This document shows positions 36,001 through 48,360 of a stretch of DNA of 64,000 nucleotides, in pieces. Every line of letters starts with the position of its first letter. Positions within the stretch are counted from its first letter, which is position 1. The notes below the pieces were generated by a model that worked only from the letters and a program-made list of their open reading frames with translations, made no database searches and was not told the origin of the DNA. The DNA is from Diadema setosum (Eukaryota > Echinodermata > Echinoidea > Diadematoida > Diadematidae). The stretch is from contig CM067062.1 of NCBI GenBank assembly GCA_033980235.1, positions 6,325,696 through 6,389,695 of the forward strand, read 5' to 3'. The position numbers were made by a program, and so were the translations under genes.

Positions 36001-37768
36001 GAAATTTATTATATGTATTGTGAGATTTGCATGTGTGCAGAGAAATGAAACCCAGATAATGAGATGATTGTCATAACTATTACAGAATTTTCTAATAAGA
36101 CAGGAGAGAAGGAACAGACCATATGTTTGTGTGCACGTATATATGTTTGTATGTATGTATTATGTATGTATGTATACTACGTACACATACACATACAAAT
36201 ACACATACACATACACATATCATACACATGCACATACACATACACATACACATACACTGTGTAAATTTATATTTATGCCCTGAACGCCTCTTTTCTCTTT
36301 TGAAGCACAGTAACTACTACAGTTAAATTAGACATTATTCCTGTACAAACATGTGAGCATGATGTTTTCACACTGTTGTCATTTTATATCACTTTGACGT
36401 TCAGCATTTCATGAAAATAATTAACATGTCACTCTAATTTTTTTTTGTATACCTTGTTTTATTATCTCTGCAGCAAGACTGTTTATCTCTGAAAAACATT
36501 CAAGAGATGCTTGAGATTGGCGTTGCTGAGCACAGTGCATCCTGTACCTCAGAGCCAGGCTTTGCCATCACAGATCTGGGTGGAACACACAACCTTGTCA
36601 TGTCATGTAAAGTAAGTATAGGTGCTTTCAGTTATAATTATGATAAGAATTATGATGAAATAATGATAGTAATAATGATAATGATGATTACAATTCTTAA
36701 AGTATAGTAGTAATAGTAGTAGTAGTAGTAGTAGTGATAATGATAATAATTATAATTACAATAATAATGATTATGATAATAACAATAACAATAACAACAA
36801 TAATGATGATGATATAATCACACATCAGTATTATTATCATTATTATTGTTATAAAAATAATGATGTGATGCTATTAATGATAATGCATTCATTATCATAT
36901 TCATAACTTAGTTTTTCTTTATTCATATATTTGGCATGATTACATACAAATACAAGGAATAGACAAAACAGCAATTTGCAAAACTGCAGAATCAAGTTTT
37001 TGACTCTTTCACAAAATCATGGGTGTTTTTTTTTATGTTTTGAAATCTTCAGCAGGTGGTAAATGTATTTGCAATATTGTGTCATAGATCTATGATAGTT
37101 TGGAACAATTTTGTCTCATACATAATGAAGTAGCTGCTTGTTAAAAACATTGCCCAGTTGATGTTTATTTTATTTTAAAAGAAATGTTGGGATGCAAAAA
37201 ATGGATATGATACATAATCAAAGTGATGTAAAGGTATAAAGGTACACCTTTTACTGTGAGAGCAGTCAAAAGTTTTCAGACAACCTCTTCCCTTTTTCAG
37301 GGGGGGGGGGGGGGGGGGGGAGGCTACTGCAGTTGGGAAGGTGGTTCTTCCTTGAATATCATCAGAAGATTGCATTTATTTAGAGCCTGGCCTGCCACAG
37401 CATCCATATTTTCGGGGGAAAAAAATCTTGCAGATGGAAATGAGGCACCAGAGGGTTTGACATGTAAAAGAAATGTTGCAAAATACACACAGAGTGGAAT
37501 GAAGCTCTACAAATGCACAAATACCCTCTTCCTCACTTGGTGTTGTGTTCCCTCCTGCTTAGCATGCACCCTTTTTAATTCAAGGATATGCACAATATTG
37601 CTTCTTCATATTTTCCAGCATGCATTCTTTTTTCCTTTGTTTTGTTTTGTTTTGTTTTTTTCCGGTATGAAAAGGACAGGATTTAATGTTTCCTCGTTGT
37701 TTGACTGTGCTGTCTTTGTGTCTCGTCTATCTTTGCAGGAATGTGGCTTCCTTCACATTGTGATATGA
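26926..37768 (+). CDS. RPAIN: RPA-interacting protein (RPAIN/RIP), complete, 7 exons, 225 aa
   Basis: RPAIN carries replication protein A into the nucleus by linking it to importin-beta, and binds RPA through a C-terminal zinc-finger region. Exons 26926-27015, 32242-32427, 33119-33176, 33789-33900, 35306-35369, 36474-36611 and 37739-37768 join in phase to 225 codons plus TGA. Human RPAIN is 219 aa. The N-terminus matches the family: RRNLYKRGSPSTWKETYRKR, then CFERLRGSRESLLQKFR and FVPQLMEEEWKLL. The zinc-binding Cys/His series CPVC, CVCG, EHSASC and SCKECG appears in the same order as human CPVC, CQCG, EHSAHC and SCLACD. The start ATG has the only in-frame upstream context before the RRxLYK block; a second Met is three codons in. 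Intron 1 is 5.2 kb and repeat-filled. A possible ATTAAA poly(A) signal is at 38114 and AATAAA at 38842. Confidence 0.96.
27380..27412. repeat. Left hairpin and AGGTGATACGCT motif of a candidate Helitron-like region
   Basis: A perfect 21-base palindrome with arms AACTCGTCAG/CTGACGAGTT (27380-27400) abuts AGGTGATACGCT (27401-27412). The same 12-mer begins the palindrome at 31607-31633. Confidence 0.6.
28055..28139 (-). pseudogene. tRNA-Leu(CAG)-like relic
   Basis: Read on the minus strand, the A box TGGCCGAGTGGTTAAAGG, an anticodon arm ACGT-CTCAGAG-ACGT (T33, anticodon CAG) and the B box GGTTCGAACCC are all present at class II (Leu/Ser) spacing. The T stem has one mismatch. The acceptor arms (AGACGTA and AAGATCA) do not pair, so this is probably a pseudogene or a tRNA-derived repeat head. 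Confidence 0.55.
29010..29605. repeat. Tandem duplicate module, copy 1
   Basis: Begins CATTACTACTACTAAACAG. It shares long stretches (GTGGCACAAGATACCTCTAT, CTGGAATTTCAAAGAG, AGCTGAACTGCC) with the next copy about 673 bases on. It ends in a tRNA-like segment and CTGTACCGAAGAT. Confidence 0.85.
29511..29590 (-). pseudogene. tRNA-like relic at end of duplicate copy 1
   Basis: On the minus strand there is an A-box-like TGGCTTTATAGTCACTTAGC and a B-box-like TGTTCGAGACCC at tRNA spacing. Arms do not pair into a full cloverleaf. It aligns without length change to the relic at 30172-30250. Confidence 0.5.
29684..30265. repeat. Tandem duplicate module, copy 2
   Basis: A diverged copy of 29010-29605 in the same orientation, ending in its own tRNA-like segment and CTGTCCTGAAGAT. 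Confidence 0.85.
30172..30250 (-). pseudogene. tRNA-like relic at end of duplicate copy 2
   Basis: The minus strand has TGGCATAATCGGTTAGCGCG (a good A box) and GAGGTTCGACTCCC (B box). A possible anticodon stem CTGGT/ACCGG encloses an over-long 15-base loop. The acceptor and T stems are broken. Confidence 0.55.
31607..31633. repeat. 27-base perfect palindrome (arms AGGTGATACGCT)
   Basis: Arms AGGTGATACGCT and AGCGTATCACCT flank GAT, followed by AA so that the end reads CCTAA. It is the likely terminal hairpin of a repeat. Confidence 0.8.
32242..32427 (+). CDS. RPAIN: RPAIN exon 2
   Basis: Sixty-two codons in phase 0-0, from RCFERLRGSRESLLQKFRG through FVPQLMEEEWKLLREEDPTF, with a GTATGG donor. 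CxERxRxSRxxLL and the MEEEW block are conserved in RPAIN. The acceptor is TTGACACAG. Confidence 0.96.
33119..33176 (+). CDS. RPAIN: RPAIN exon 3
   Basis: 58 bases encoding MIEGEIDLMEALQEDLMKE plus one base. The acceptor is TGTTGCAG and the donor GTGAGA. It corresponds to the acidic helix before the ISEYEKSL block of human RPAIN. Confidence 0.93.
33789..33900 (+). CDS. RPAIN: RPAIN exon 4 (first zinc ligand pair)
   Basis: 112 bases encoding EQNILAEYEASLRLEEAQFQ, then VMCPVCKR across the GTAAGC donor. CPVC is the first Cys pair of the RPAIN zinc finger. Confidence 0.96.
35306..35369 (+). CDS. RPAIN: RPAIN exon 5 (CVCG)
   Basis: 64 bases encoding NELLLNQGIVFCVCGLRIDT plus E. CVCGL matches human CQCGL. 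The acceptor is TTTCATAG and the donor GTAAGA. Confidence 0.95.
35447..35960. repeat. Possible TIR element in RPAIN intron 5
   Basis: The left end AGGGTGCTACAT and the inverse of the right end (AGGTGTTACAT) are similar. GCCACTTGCCTGG and GCCTGCCCCGGAC words recur in inverted order, and a T run is near the left end. Weakly supported. Confidence 0.4.
36172..36256. repeat. (CACATA)n repeat
   Basis: ACATAC/CACATA hexamer run in RPAIN intron 5, preceded by TATGTATG repeats. Confidence 0.93.
36474..36611 (+). CDS. RPAIN: RPAIN exon 6 (HSASC)
   Basis: Forty-six codons including IQEMLEIGVAEHSASC, LGGTHNLVMSCK and the GTAAGT donor. EHSASC aligns with EHSAHC, and the last Cys starts the final SCxxC pair. 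Confidence 0.96.
36700..36885. repeat. (AGT)n/(AAT)n/(GAT)n triplet-rich tract
   Basis: An AGT run, then mixed AAT, AAC and GAT triplets in RPAIN intron 6. It is similar in style to 8513-8705. Confidence 0.85.
37301..37321. repeat. G homopolymer
   Basis: About 20 consecutive G in RPAIN intron 6, inside a false ORF that merely runs into exon 7. Confidence 0.95.
37739..37768 (+). CDS. RPAIN: RPAIN exon 7 (last zinc ligand and stop)
   Basis: Thirty bases: ECGFLHIVI then TGA, after acceptor CTTTGCAG. The joined CKECGFLHIVI matches the human end CLACDTWAVIL in length and pattern. Confidence 0.93.
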   Translation, partial: ECGFLHIVI

Positions 37769-38420
37769 CCCTGCAGCTTGCAGCCACACAACACCATGGT
37801 ATAGACAGACGCAGAGAGAGAGAGAGATAGACAGTGGAAAGGTGAATAGATAAAGAGAAATAGAAAAGGAAATATAGATGGAGAGATTTAAAGAGAGAGA
37901 ATAAGGTGAATAGATAGAGATAGAAAGAAAAGGAAACATAACATATAGATACAGTGTAGATGGAGAGAGGGAGATAGTGTGAGAGGGAGAGCTAAGATAT
38001 AAATTGTTCATCTTTTCATGAAGCAGCTGATGACTGTTGACTGTTCTGCATCAGATACTAACTACATCATGCCAAGAAATAATTTTGTAGAGTAAGAACA
38101 AAGAGTAGATACTATTAAAGCAAAGACAGAGTAGATATAAGAAAAGGCATTGCTGGCAATGTACCATGTAAATCTTTGTAGAATACACATTTATTGTCAC
38201 AGTGAAAAGATGAAAGAAAGAAAAAAAGAAGAAGAATATTTGCATTTTTGTTACGAAAGAGGATGAGATCCATTAAGGATTGTAGCCCTCCTATGCAACC
38301 TTCCAAAGTTTTACAAGAAATTTTGTTGAGAGATGGCATGTTTTGTCAGAATCATTAAGGAGAAATCTTGCCTTCTGCTGGCTTTTTCTTGCGTCTAGCT
38401 GGGAGGAGCAAAAGTATTCC

Positions 38421-39192
38421 TTAACCCTAATCAGGCTGGGGGGGGGGGCGGAATCCGCCCCCCCCTCGACGTTTCGCGCAATATCTTCGCAACGCGATAA
38501 GCTCCCGCCGCGATGTTTCATGACTTTTTTCTTTCAAGTATCGCGCAACTTTTGAGACCCAAATTGTTGCGCCCGCGCGTACCGTTTTGACGCGGCGCCC
38601 GTTCGAAAAAAATTTGTCAACCCCAAAATTGCTCCAAAACGTGATTTTGTGTACAAATCCAATGCAAATTGTGTTTTTTCAATTAATTCACATAAAAATT
38701 CATATCTTCACTTAGAATGGCCGAAATTAATTTATTTTAGCATAATAATGCTTCGAAAAATGTCTGTGACAAATTTTGGCCAAAAAACAAACAAAAACAA
38801 AAGGTCAAAAAACAAAGAAATACATAAGAAATTCAAAAAACAATAAAATACTTAAGAAATTAATTTCGATAAAGATTTTTTTTTATCCTATGTCTCAAAA
38901 GAATGATACAAGAAACATTTCAAAAAAGAAATTAGCTTAATTGGAGCATCAATAAGTGATTTAGAGCCCAAAACTGATTTTATGCATAAATTACAATAAT
39001 TAATTAATATAAAATATAAGAAAAATTTTTCGGAGAAAGCAACCGTACATTTTGATAGAATACGTCGCGGGCGTCGCGTGTGCCGATTTTCGGCGCAATC
39101 GCGCGTTCCATAGGCGAGATCTGAAGGGGGGGCGGAATCCGCCCCCCCCCCAGATATAGCATAGCCAAAAAAGCCCAGCCTGATTAGGGTTA
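38421..39192. mobile_element. TTAACCCT-ended foldback element (piggyBac-like ends)
   Basis: Ends TTAACCCTAATCAGGCTGGG and CCCAGCCTGATTAGGGTTAA are exact inverted copies. Next to each lies a G/C run with CGGAATCCGCCCCCC. The 772-base interior is AT-rich with CpG-rich flanks and has no transposase. TTAACCCT is the usual piggyBac terminus including its TTAA target. Confidence 0.88.
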
Positions 39193-40144
39193 AACTTCCT
39201 GTCATTTTCTGTTGAAACCAAAGATTTTCTCAAGTTGTGTTTAAAGACAAACAGTCAAACTCTGCCATATCAGGGTTACACTGCAAACATGAGTTGAATG
39301 CAATTATACTTTCGCCACATCAGCAGTCGGTGTTTCGTCAGGGAGTTTGTTTCTCAGCCAGATCCACCGTGATGCTCTCCTGAAGAAGCAACATTCCCTT
39401 TAATATGTCTGCAGTCTTAAAGGGACATATAGCATTAAAACCCATGGGAGCATGAAGGCTGACGGTAAATCTGCCTTTCATAGTCTCAGCCAAGGTAAAC
39501 GTAAAAATCAGTCTGTGGCTTATGTTAAAGCAGGAAGCGTTGCATTGCTTACCCCATATCTGGAAAAGAAGTTTCACAGTCCTCATTATGCGATGTCACT
39601 AGCTCTATGCAGTGGACAGTACCTACAGAGGACCTGATCAGGCTTCTTAGAAGAGGATATCGTTTTGCAACTCATCCGATGAAAAAGTAGCCATTTATTG
39701 TCATCTGAAACTTGCCTCTATCTATACAAATGTACAACCAAAGAATATTTCGAAGAAGTGTTGTACAAATTTGTCTTCAGCCTCAAAGACATAAATGAAA
39801 GAAATCAAAATTTCCAAATCATCCACACTTTATGGTGGATATCTCCCAAGTGACATCAAATCCTCTGTGAAACTGTGAGAGCTGTAATTGCACATGTCAT
39901 GTCGATCAGTGCTTTGGACATGACAGCAGCATAACAACATTTGTATTTGCAAGAGAATATTAGGTAGAGGGGTGAAGGTTGAGGTTTGAATTTTCTCCAG
40001 TTTGTCTCCCTCTACAGGTCAGCAGTTGCAATCTTACAAATTTCATTTGCTAGAGGGAGACAAACTGTAGAAAATTCAAACCTCGACATTTGTATTGGTT
40101 TTTCAAGAAGGAACAACAACTTCTGTAGCAGCAATTTGTAGTTT

Positions 40145-40290
40145 CCCAGGACCCCATTTCATAAAAAGATGTCGGGATAAAAATCCTTGCTAAAAGAGCA
40201 ACTTCCCTTTGATTCTTGTCATTACCATGACACTTGCCATTCCAGCAAGAGTTGCTATGATAGCAACTTTTTAGGAAATGTGACCCTGAG
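40145..40290. repeat. Foldback repeat related to 9165-9325
   Basis: Contains TTGTCATTACCATGACA and CATTCCAGCAAGAGTTGC, as in the copy at 9165-9325. Confidence 0.6.
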
Positions 40291-40407
40291 CTACCAAGTC
40301 TCCATGATTCTGCAGGAGGCTTCCTAATAACTAGCATATCTATCTCGTCGCAAGACAATAATAGCCACTTTGATCAGGAAATTAATTTTGTGCCTACTAA
40401 GATGCAA

Positions 40408-41115
40408 ATGTGACCCTGCATCACAAAACCAAAAAAAAAGTCGCCAGACATGGATTTTTAGTTAGGGGCAGATTCTGAAAGAGCAGACTCTGAGTTTAAA
40501 ATGATGTATAACTCAATTCAGAGGGACTCTCCCGGCCTATCTAAATATTGAAACAAAAGCACACACTCTGAAAAAGAGTAAACTGAGAAATAAGGCTCTG
40601 AATTGCAGGGTCTATTCAAGCGCTTTATCTTTACCAAGCTGTGCTAGCTGTGTGAAGAATGGGATTAAAAAAAAAAAAAACAGCAACAACATGGTGTAAA
40701 CCTCGGGAGCAACAATGAAGGGATTATCAAATTAATTGGGCATGCTCTATGAACACATTCTATCCATTATTTATGCCAACTTTCAAAGCAGTAGCATCAT
40801 CTTTTCAAAAGTTATTGGAGTTGAAAATGAAGAGTGTGCAAAGGATTTTCAAGAAATGAGAAGGGGCCTCTAAGACATACCTGATCACACTACTCTACCA
40901 ATAAAAGGGTTGTTTAAAAACTGCTAAAAATGCACTGTCCCACTCATTTTATGATCCCAAACTTAAGAATAATGTAGAAGAAGAATGGCTCTTTCAGAAA
41001 ACATGAAAACCTCAAGATTGACTTACATGTAGTTGACGCAGTTCACATTTTTTGAGTCCTTATGTAAAAATCAAGGGGTGCGAATTTTTTTTGGTTTTGT
41101 AATGCATGGTCACAT
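40408..41115. repeat. 708-base TIR element (ATGTGACC ends)
   Basis: The left end is ATGTGACCCTGCATCACA followed by AAACC and an A run. The right end is a T run, GGTTTTGTAATGCATGGTCACAT in part, giving an imperfect inverted match. No ORF is seen. Confidence 0.78.
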
Positions 41116-41908
41116 ATAAAACACAATCATCTTCCTTGTTGCTCTTTGGAATCTCCTTGATTTTGATGTGAGACTGTTGACAGCCTTGGTATACTGCATT
41201 TTGTCCATACTTCCTAAATTATATCCCCATGGTTCAACAAACACTGGAGAGTGTGCACGCATAATATTGGCTTGAGCAGAATTGGATGATACTGCTTAAA
41301 GAAATGAAATTGTAGTCTGTAAGCATTCATTAGAAAAAAAAAAAAAAAGGTTGCGAAGGTTTATGCATTGTTGCAACATGTGGAGAACATTTCAAGGGTA
41401 CATGTACATGTTTTGTTTTCCTTCTCATATTTCATTGTCGAGGTATAGTGTTCAAGGAAAAGTCTTTATGATTTGACAGGACAAACTCAGCTCGTTGTTC
41501 TTTTATATGTGCTTTGTAAGCATATGTTGGTCTCAATGAGGCGTTTTTAATCTGATAAAGTATATTTTGGTACATGTCTGCATCCCTACTTGTAGGTTTA
41601 TAGAAGTAAAATCAGGATAAGAAAGTGAAGCTATACACTGTATGTCTCAAATGTTATGTGTATCAATTTATTTGTCATGAGAAGTTTATATCATAGAATA
41701 TAATGCTCAGTAATCTTGCAATTGAAATTCTATCATTCTGTTATGAGGTGTAATAATAGAATACAAAGGACAGCAATGAAACATATAGAAACATCGATGT
41801 ACACACTAAGTGATATCAAGCGGTTCTTGTGGAGCCTTAGTACTGATCTTTTTTAGCATTTTTTTTTTAGAATACATGTATTGTTGTATGAAATCCTATT
41901 ACCAGGTA

Positions 41909-42141
41909 TATACTACTGTAAACGTGGACATTTTTGTGGTTTTTACATTTTCGCATATTCTGCACTACTTTCGGCTAACGCGAATTCAAAAACCTGCAAA
42001 AATATCTTCACAACTGTCTCCACACATTTTGATGGATTGACAATTGCGCAGCGCAAATTCAAGAACCCTCCCATATTTTGTGGCCCACTCAGCGCAAAAG
42101 AAAAATTTATTGTACCAAAATTTCGACCTTTACAGTAATAC
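41909..42141. repeat. Short TIR element (TACTACTGTAAA ends)
   Basis: The left end TACTACTGTAAACG and the inverse of the right end (TATTACTGTAAAGG) match. It is 233 bases, with CGCGAATTC/GCGCAAATTC words inside. Confidence 0.6.
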
Positions 42142-45100
42142 ACCTACTAAAACTTTGTTATGGACTGAAATATACAGAATTGTCAGTTCGTATATCAGAG
42201 CATTTGAAAGAAGAATAGACACAAGTACATTGTGATGTTAGTTGGCAGATCTCTACACCTGGAATGCATGTATCAACCAGTGGTCAATGTAAGTGGTGTT
42301 TCCTCTCATGAGAAGTTGTATGTCCAACAGTTGGTGGTCTTGGCTACATGTATGTGTAGTTGAAGTTATCAGTAAATTCTTGGTATCGCCAGTACTTACT
42401 TGCTGTGCACAGAGCAGCGTTTTAGATGCATTACGGGATAGCTCAGGGGATAAACTTCCCCCAGTTTTGGCTGCATATATGCACTCGGGTCATGTTCCGT
42501 CTTTGTCCGTGAATATTTTTTTGTTGAAGATTTCTTCGCTTTCCATCATGTGACCAGCACATTGAAGCTTTGCAGTAATGAACCATGACTCTAGTGACCG
42601 CAAATCAGTAAAATTGTGAAATTTTGAACTCTTTTTTAGTTTAATTTTAAGCGAAGAAAAAAGCAACAATGAAAGAAAAGCAGACAAAAATTGCATTGAA
42701 TTGCATGGGAACTAAGACACGCAAGATAACCGGAAGTGACAATGGCGCCGAGGAATCCCACAGTGTGTCTGTGACAGGGCTTTTTAGCATGAGCAGAAGT
42801 TTTCTGTGCATTGGTGATATCGAGAATTAGCTGATTTGTCATAGGCTCACTTCACTTTTTGTGTACCATGTTGGCAGACTTTACTCAGTCAACTGCTTGC
42901 AACTTCGCATATTTTGCTCAAACGCACAGCCACCCACAAGCCAATCAAAAAATCGCAACATTCTACAGTAGTACACTGAAAACGTCTTAGCCATGAAGGC
43001 TTTGTCACAAAATGTACATCACAGCAAACCTCGTGATTTTGTCTACAGCTTTGCTGTACTGCATGTCCACCATGAATGCTTCTATAAAGAGTCACGTAGC
43101 TTTGAAAAACAAATTATGTTTTCCAAAGCACTCTTGCATTGCAGTCTCAGAATAATGTTCTGAGAATGGCTCAGAATAGGGAGTTTTAGATTTTCGCGAC
43201 GGTGACGTTCATTGAATCACCGGTACTGTATAATGTACATTACAGTGGTGACATACACTTTTACAGTGGTAATATCCTTAACCTGTTTGTCACATTAATG
43301 TGGGTCTGTTCTCAGGATTCTAAAATAATCATATTTGATGTTCCAGATCTATTCATTTGGTTGTGTACCTATCTTGTTTGCTCTGATATGCATATCGAAC
43401 AGGCACTGTGTGTTTAAAAAAACAACAACAACAAATGTACTATTTGCTTCACTGTGTTACTGAAAAACATTTCAGTTGTAATCAAGCAACAAAATTACAC
43501 TGAAAAGTCATGGCGTTTTCTTCTTTTCTTCTTTTTTACAATCACATTCAATGTACAGGTTAGGTATGTGAGACAATGCCAAGGTCTTTTGTTGTTGTTG
43601 TTTTTTTTTTGTATGTTTTCTACAAATACATCACCTGAACTATAAGATATTATACATGCATAGAATAGACAAAGGATAGTGTGTCTGATGAAGGCAACAT
43701 TGTGGTTAATAAGTCCATATTATCTCATACATTCATATGAATAGCCTTTTACATTATTATCACTCAGCAGTGAAATTGACTAGTCTCTGTCCGAGACACC
43801 TTGAGATATATATCCCCAAATGAAGGCCTACACTATCATGCCATGGCCTTTAGGACATACAACTGTATCTGTAGTTTTCACTGGAGCTTACATGTATGTG
43901 GTGAAAGTGTCTGTTTATGACATTGTGTTTGTGTTTGTATATTGTGAATTTGAGGTGTCGTCTTGTATGACCATTTTCTATGTGTCATTGCATGTGAATT
44001 GATATACAAAGTAAAGATAATTTAAGATGCTATGTGCCTTCAACTGTTTAAAAAAGACTATGTAATGAGAGTTCTATGATAATAAAGCTTTGGATAATGA
44101 CTCTTCAGAATTCCTTTGCACCTGACAATTCTGTGTTTGTAAAGTTGGGGTAGGAACACCTGCAATTTTATCTTTTTTTTAATTTTTTGATTTTTTGATT
44201 TATTTATTTTTTAACGTGACAATGGGTTGAAAATGCAGGGAGCATTCTCACCAAAGCATGGCAAAGTTGAACAATATTTGCACCATGTAAGTTAGAAAGA
44301 GGAAATACATTTGGGATGCACATCCAACAGAGCAGAGATTCACTTGGGGAAAGTGTGCTGCGATGAAATGGTCAGCTGCTTTGATGACTTTGATACATGT
44401 AACATTAATGTGGCATGATGCGAGAGTCTCTGTTTCAATCTCTGCTCATCGCAACAACAAAGTTTCCAGACATCAACTCAATCCATTCATCCCTTTCATT
44501 CATTAAGTCTACATTCCAAGACATTCTCTGTTACGTGTACAATGTAGCAGCAGACACAATCTTGCTTCATCTAGACAACAGTTTGCATGGACACAGCACA
44601 ACAAAGGAAAACAGATCACTATGGAGATAAGTTTTTTATAGCAAAAAATTTGTAATTTTCCACTCTTTACATCGCCTTCCATGTCAACATATTTTCCTCT
44701 TTCTCCCTCCACAGCAGGAATACCCATTGGTCAGGGAGAAAGGGGCTTCACATAGTTTCAGTCTACAGCACATGGGAACATCAGAAAATTGACACATTTT
44801 CAATAGATCAAGAGAAAATGACCCCCAGGTTTGCTTTTATAACTTTAAAACTTAAATCAGATGATGATTACATCTTATTTCATCTCAACTTGCACATATT
44901 ACCACCTTGGAGCCATGTCAAGATCTCTAGTGGAAATAAGTAAATAAAGAGAAGAAAAAAAAACTATCACTATTAGGATACCCTTTTGCTTCATCATCAT
45001 ACTCCGAAATGATGGAAAAAAATAGATACACACAGAACTAATGCAACAGTGCCAAAGAAGAGAAAATACATGCTGGAGATATTCTCATGCCATAAAAATT

Positions 45101-46328
45101 GCGAACATTATTCTCTAATTCTCTAGAATAGCACATTTGAGGAGATCAATAACAATGTAACATGACATCCAAATATTGAATAAAAAGAGCAAGATTACAC
45201 CTGCATGTCAAAAGCAGCGAATGCGACACAAGTACACCTAGACAGGTGGCTGACAGGCAAGAGATAACAGAAACAAAGCAAACTCTTCACAATCAAAGGA
45301 GGGAAACATTTCACACAAATGTAAATGTGGTAAAACAAATATCCATTAATATCTAGCCAACAGCATAATTACTGTAACAAATAGGAAAGGAAAGAATTGC
45401 ACACATCGAAGAAAACGAAAACGCTTAACACATTGCACTCACGGGTTAGCATGGACGCAGCATGCGCGAGCAAAATTCCTATTGTAGCTGCATGCCAGAT
45501 ATGCAAGCAGGATTTTTTAAAATCTGATGAAAAATGCAATGACATCACCTTAGCACTCCTTGCAAACTTACATAATTACTACAAGGGGTTCCCATGAATA
45601 CATTATGCCCTTGCATCAAATTTAAAAATCTTTACTGCAGCAAATAAAGAAAACAAATCATGTTCAATGTGATCACATCAGATCACAATTAATTCTCATG
45701 GATAGTTTAGAGGGGAGAAAAATAAGCAGAGGTGTCCAAAAAAAATTGTGAGAATTCACCACAACCATTCTTTAGTTTCAAGTCATGCATTTCTTTTCTA
45801 AACCTGCCAACCCTTGCATAAGTGTGTTGCATGTATCCACCACTGAAAAAACTATTGTAAGGTAATGGTTGCAGGGACAGAAAAACAACATGCCTTCCAC
45901 AATGGCGTATCATTCAGTTCCACTGCTGTGCAGTCCACTATATTAAACTCCCATCAGATTTATACATGCATGGATGGTGAAAACTCAGAGCTGTTAAGTA
46001 CACAACATTGCATAGATAATATGATTGTATGAACTTGTAGTCTGGGGGTCACAAGCAACATTGATGTTAGGAGTTTTTTGTTTTAACGCAACAAAGAGAC
46101 TCATACATTTGTACCTACACACACACACTAACTAGGAGATCTGTATTGACTGCTTGAGAAATGACAATCGAATTCATGGAAAAGCAGTGTCTCAACCAGA
46201 TCTGGGGGTCCTTTCATTACAGTAAATTAACCACTCTTTCTAAATGCACTTTGAAGAAATAACAACATATCCAAATTGCTTCCATAGCCAACCAGCCAAA
46301 CAACCAAACAAACAAACCAACCCAAAAC

Positions 46329-46331
<3 letters not shown>

Positions 46332-46370
<39 letters not shown>
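46332..46370. repeat. (CA)n microsatellite
   Basis: An uninterrupted CA run in the intergenic spacer. Confidence 0.97.
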
Positions 46371-46371
<1 letters not shown>

Positions 46372-48360
46372 CAAAAAACGGTGCAAGGAATATGGCATAA
46401 ATGTGGGACTGATCCTTAAAATGTATGCCTTGGAAAGAATACACCCTCACCTCCACTGTATTCTTGCTGAACACAATTTAGGAACACACAAGGCTTGCTT
46501 AGTTTAAAAATCTCCCCTGTGAGAGGTACACATGAAACTGTCAACCACACAACTTGCTTGCAGTTGCTAATATCCTGGCAAAGTAAATGTATAGCATTAA
46601 ATCTATCAACACAGGCAACCTCGCTAAAGAATACACATATAAATAAAATTGGCACCTCTGCTTGAAACACACATCTGATCAAACATGTCATGGAACAATA
46701 TTGTTTCAGCTTAGATGATAAAGAATTGAGGACCATGCAAGGGTTTTCATGCTACACAGAATACTTAAAATGTTCCTTAAAGAAAAAAAAAAAATGTCAT
46801 AAATTAACAAGGTTTAGCCTGAGGGATATTCTAATCATAATCGTAATATAATTAAAGCTGTAAAGGAAAATGACCATTTGACCCCACAACATGAATATTG
46901 GTAAATAGGTATTAAAGGTGTAGGAACTAGCTATTCAGTTCTCTCCATAAGGATAGTTTTGTTGGGGTTTTCTTCATTCATTTGCCATGGTGGAAGATTT
47001 TTGAGAAAGTTTGCTTAGAAAGCAGCCTATCTTTTTTTTTTTATCTTTTTTTTTTTTTTAACTCACTCAAAAAAAAAATAAAAAGCAAAACCAAAATCCC
47101 ACTGCCCTCTGTAGCTGGGTTTGAGCTCAGTCATTTTTATTATTGCAGCAATTGTTGTAACCACACACACCAGCATCTTTACATGTACTTCACTGTCATC
47201 CACAGCCCCACGCCCCACATTTGGGCTTTGAACACTTAGAGGTTGTCTCTACTTCACCAAACACAGAAAATATTCATATAAAAGATATAAGTTCTGATTT
47301 GCACATATGATCAGATCATGTGCATGATATTCTATTTTGGCTGTTGTTGTTTGGGGAGGGGCTGTAAAAAGATATACTCCTTGTCATATCAAAATATGGC
47401 TCAATATAGGACTGATAAAATATGTTTCCTGTTCTATTTTATGTCTGTGTGCAAAGGTAACTACGAGTGGTCATCTACACAAGCCCTACCCATTCCGACT
47501 CAATTTCATCTGAAGCTACCACTTGGTATTTGAAGGAAACATCAATTACATTACACATTTCAGCAACATACTACCAAAAAGTGTAGTTTTTGACAGGATG
47601 AAGGGATTTCTGGAGTTATGCCATCATGTTCTTGGAGGTGTGTAGAGCATTCTCCAGCAGCTGGAAGAGACTGCTGAGATCTCCATGGTGCTATTCCCAA
47701 CAACACGCCACGACACTTCATCAGCTTAAACATTACTCTTACTTGCCTTGTGCGACACAGAATGATCCACTGATAGCCACAAGCTTTGCCAACATACATA
47801 TTGCACTTAAAGAAGTATAAATAACACTACTCATTTATCAAGACATTTGCACAAAATGCGTATGAAGCCCACATAAAAAGCATTTGAAATAGGCCCACAA
47901 TTTATCATGTAGCCACAATTTATATTCCACCAATATATGACTTTCCAATAAACCTCTATCTTTTCTTTAATTACATATTAATTTAATCATCAAAAATTTC
48001 ATAGCAATTTACAGAGATCATTGAATTCAAATTGTTGCCACGGTAATATTGTATCTTAGAAAGTGCCCTTAGGGTAGAGCTCAGTACGCCATTTATTGCA
48101 AAACTGACAATTCATAAGTTTAAACCAAATTTCAGTGCAGCACAAATGCAGCACAGATGACAAACTGTGTGTCAAAGGAGATAATCAATTTGACAATTGA
48201 AAAAAATAATTTACAATTCATATCTCTGTGGTAAGAATTATCAAATTACACTTCTAAATCTCCTCATCCTCTTCTTTCTTGTTCAGTTAAAGTTTCATGG
48301 TACATTTACTGGTCTGTTTGCTTACATTTTCTGCCTCTCCTATCAAAATAAAGTTTCTCT

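Noticed and set aside
37256..37768. 170-codon plus-strand ORF
   Set aside because: Most of it is intron with a G run and T runs. Only the last 10 codons, after the CTTTGCAG acceptor, are RPAIN exon 7.
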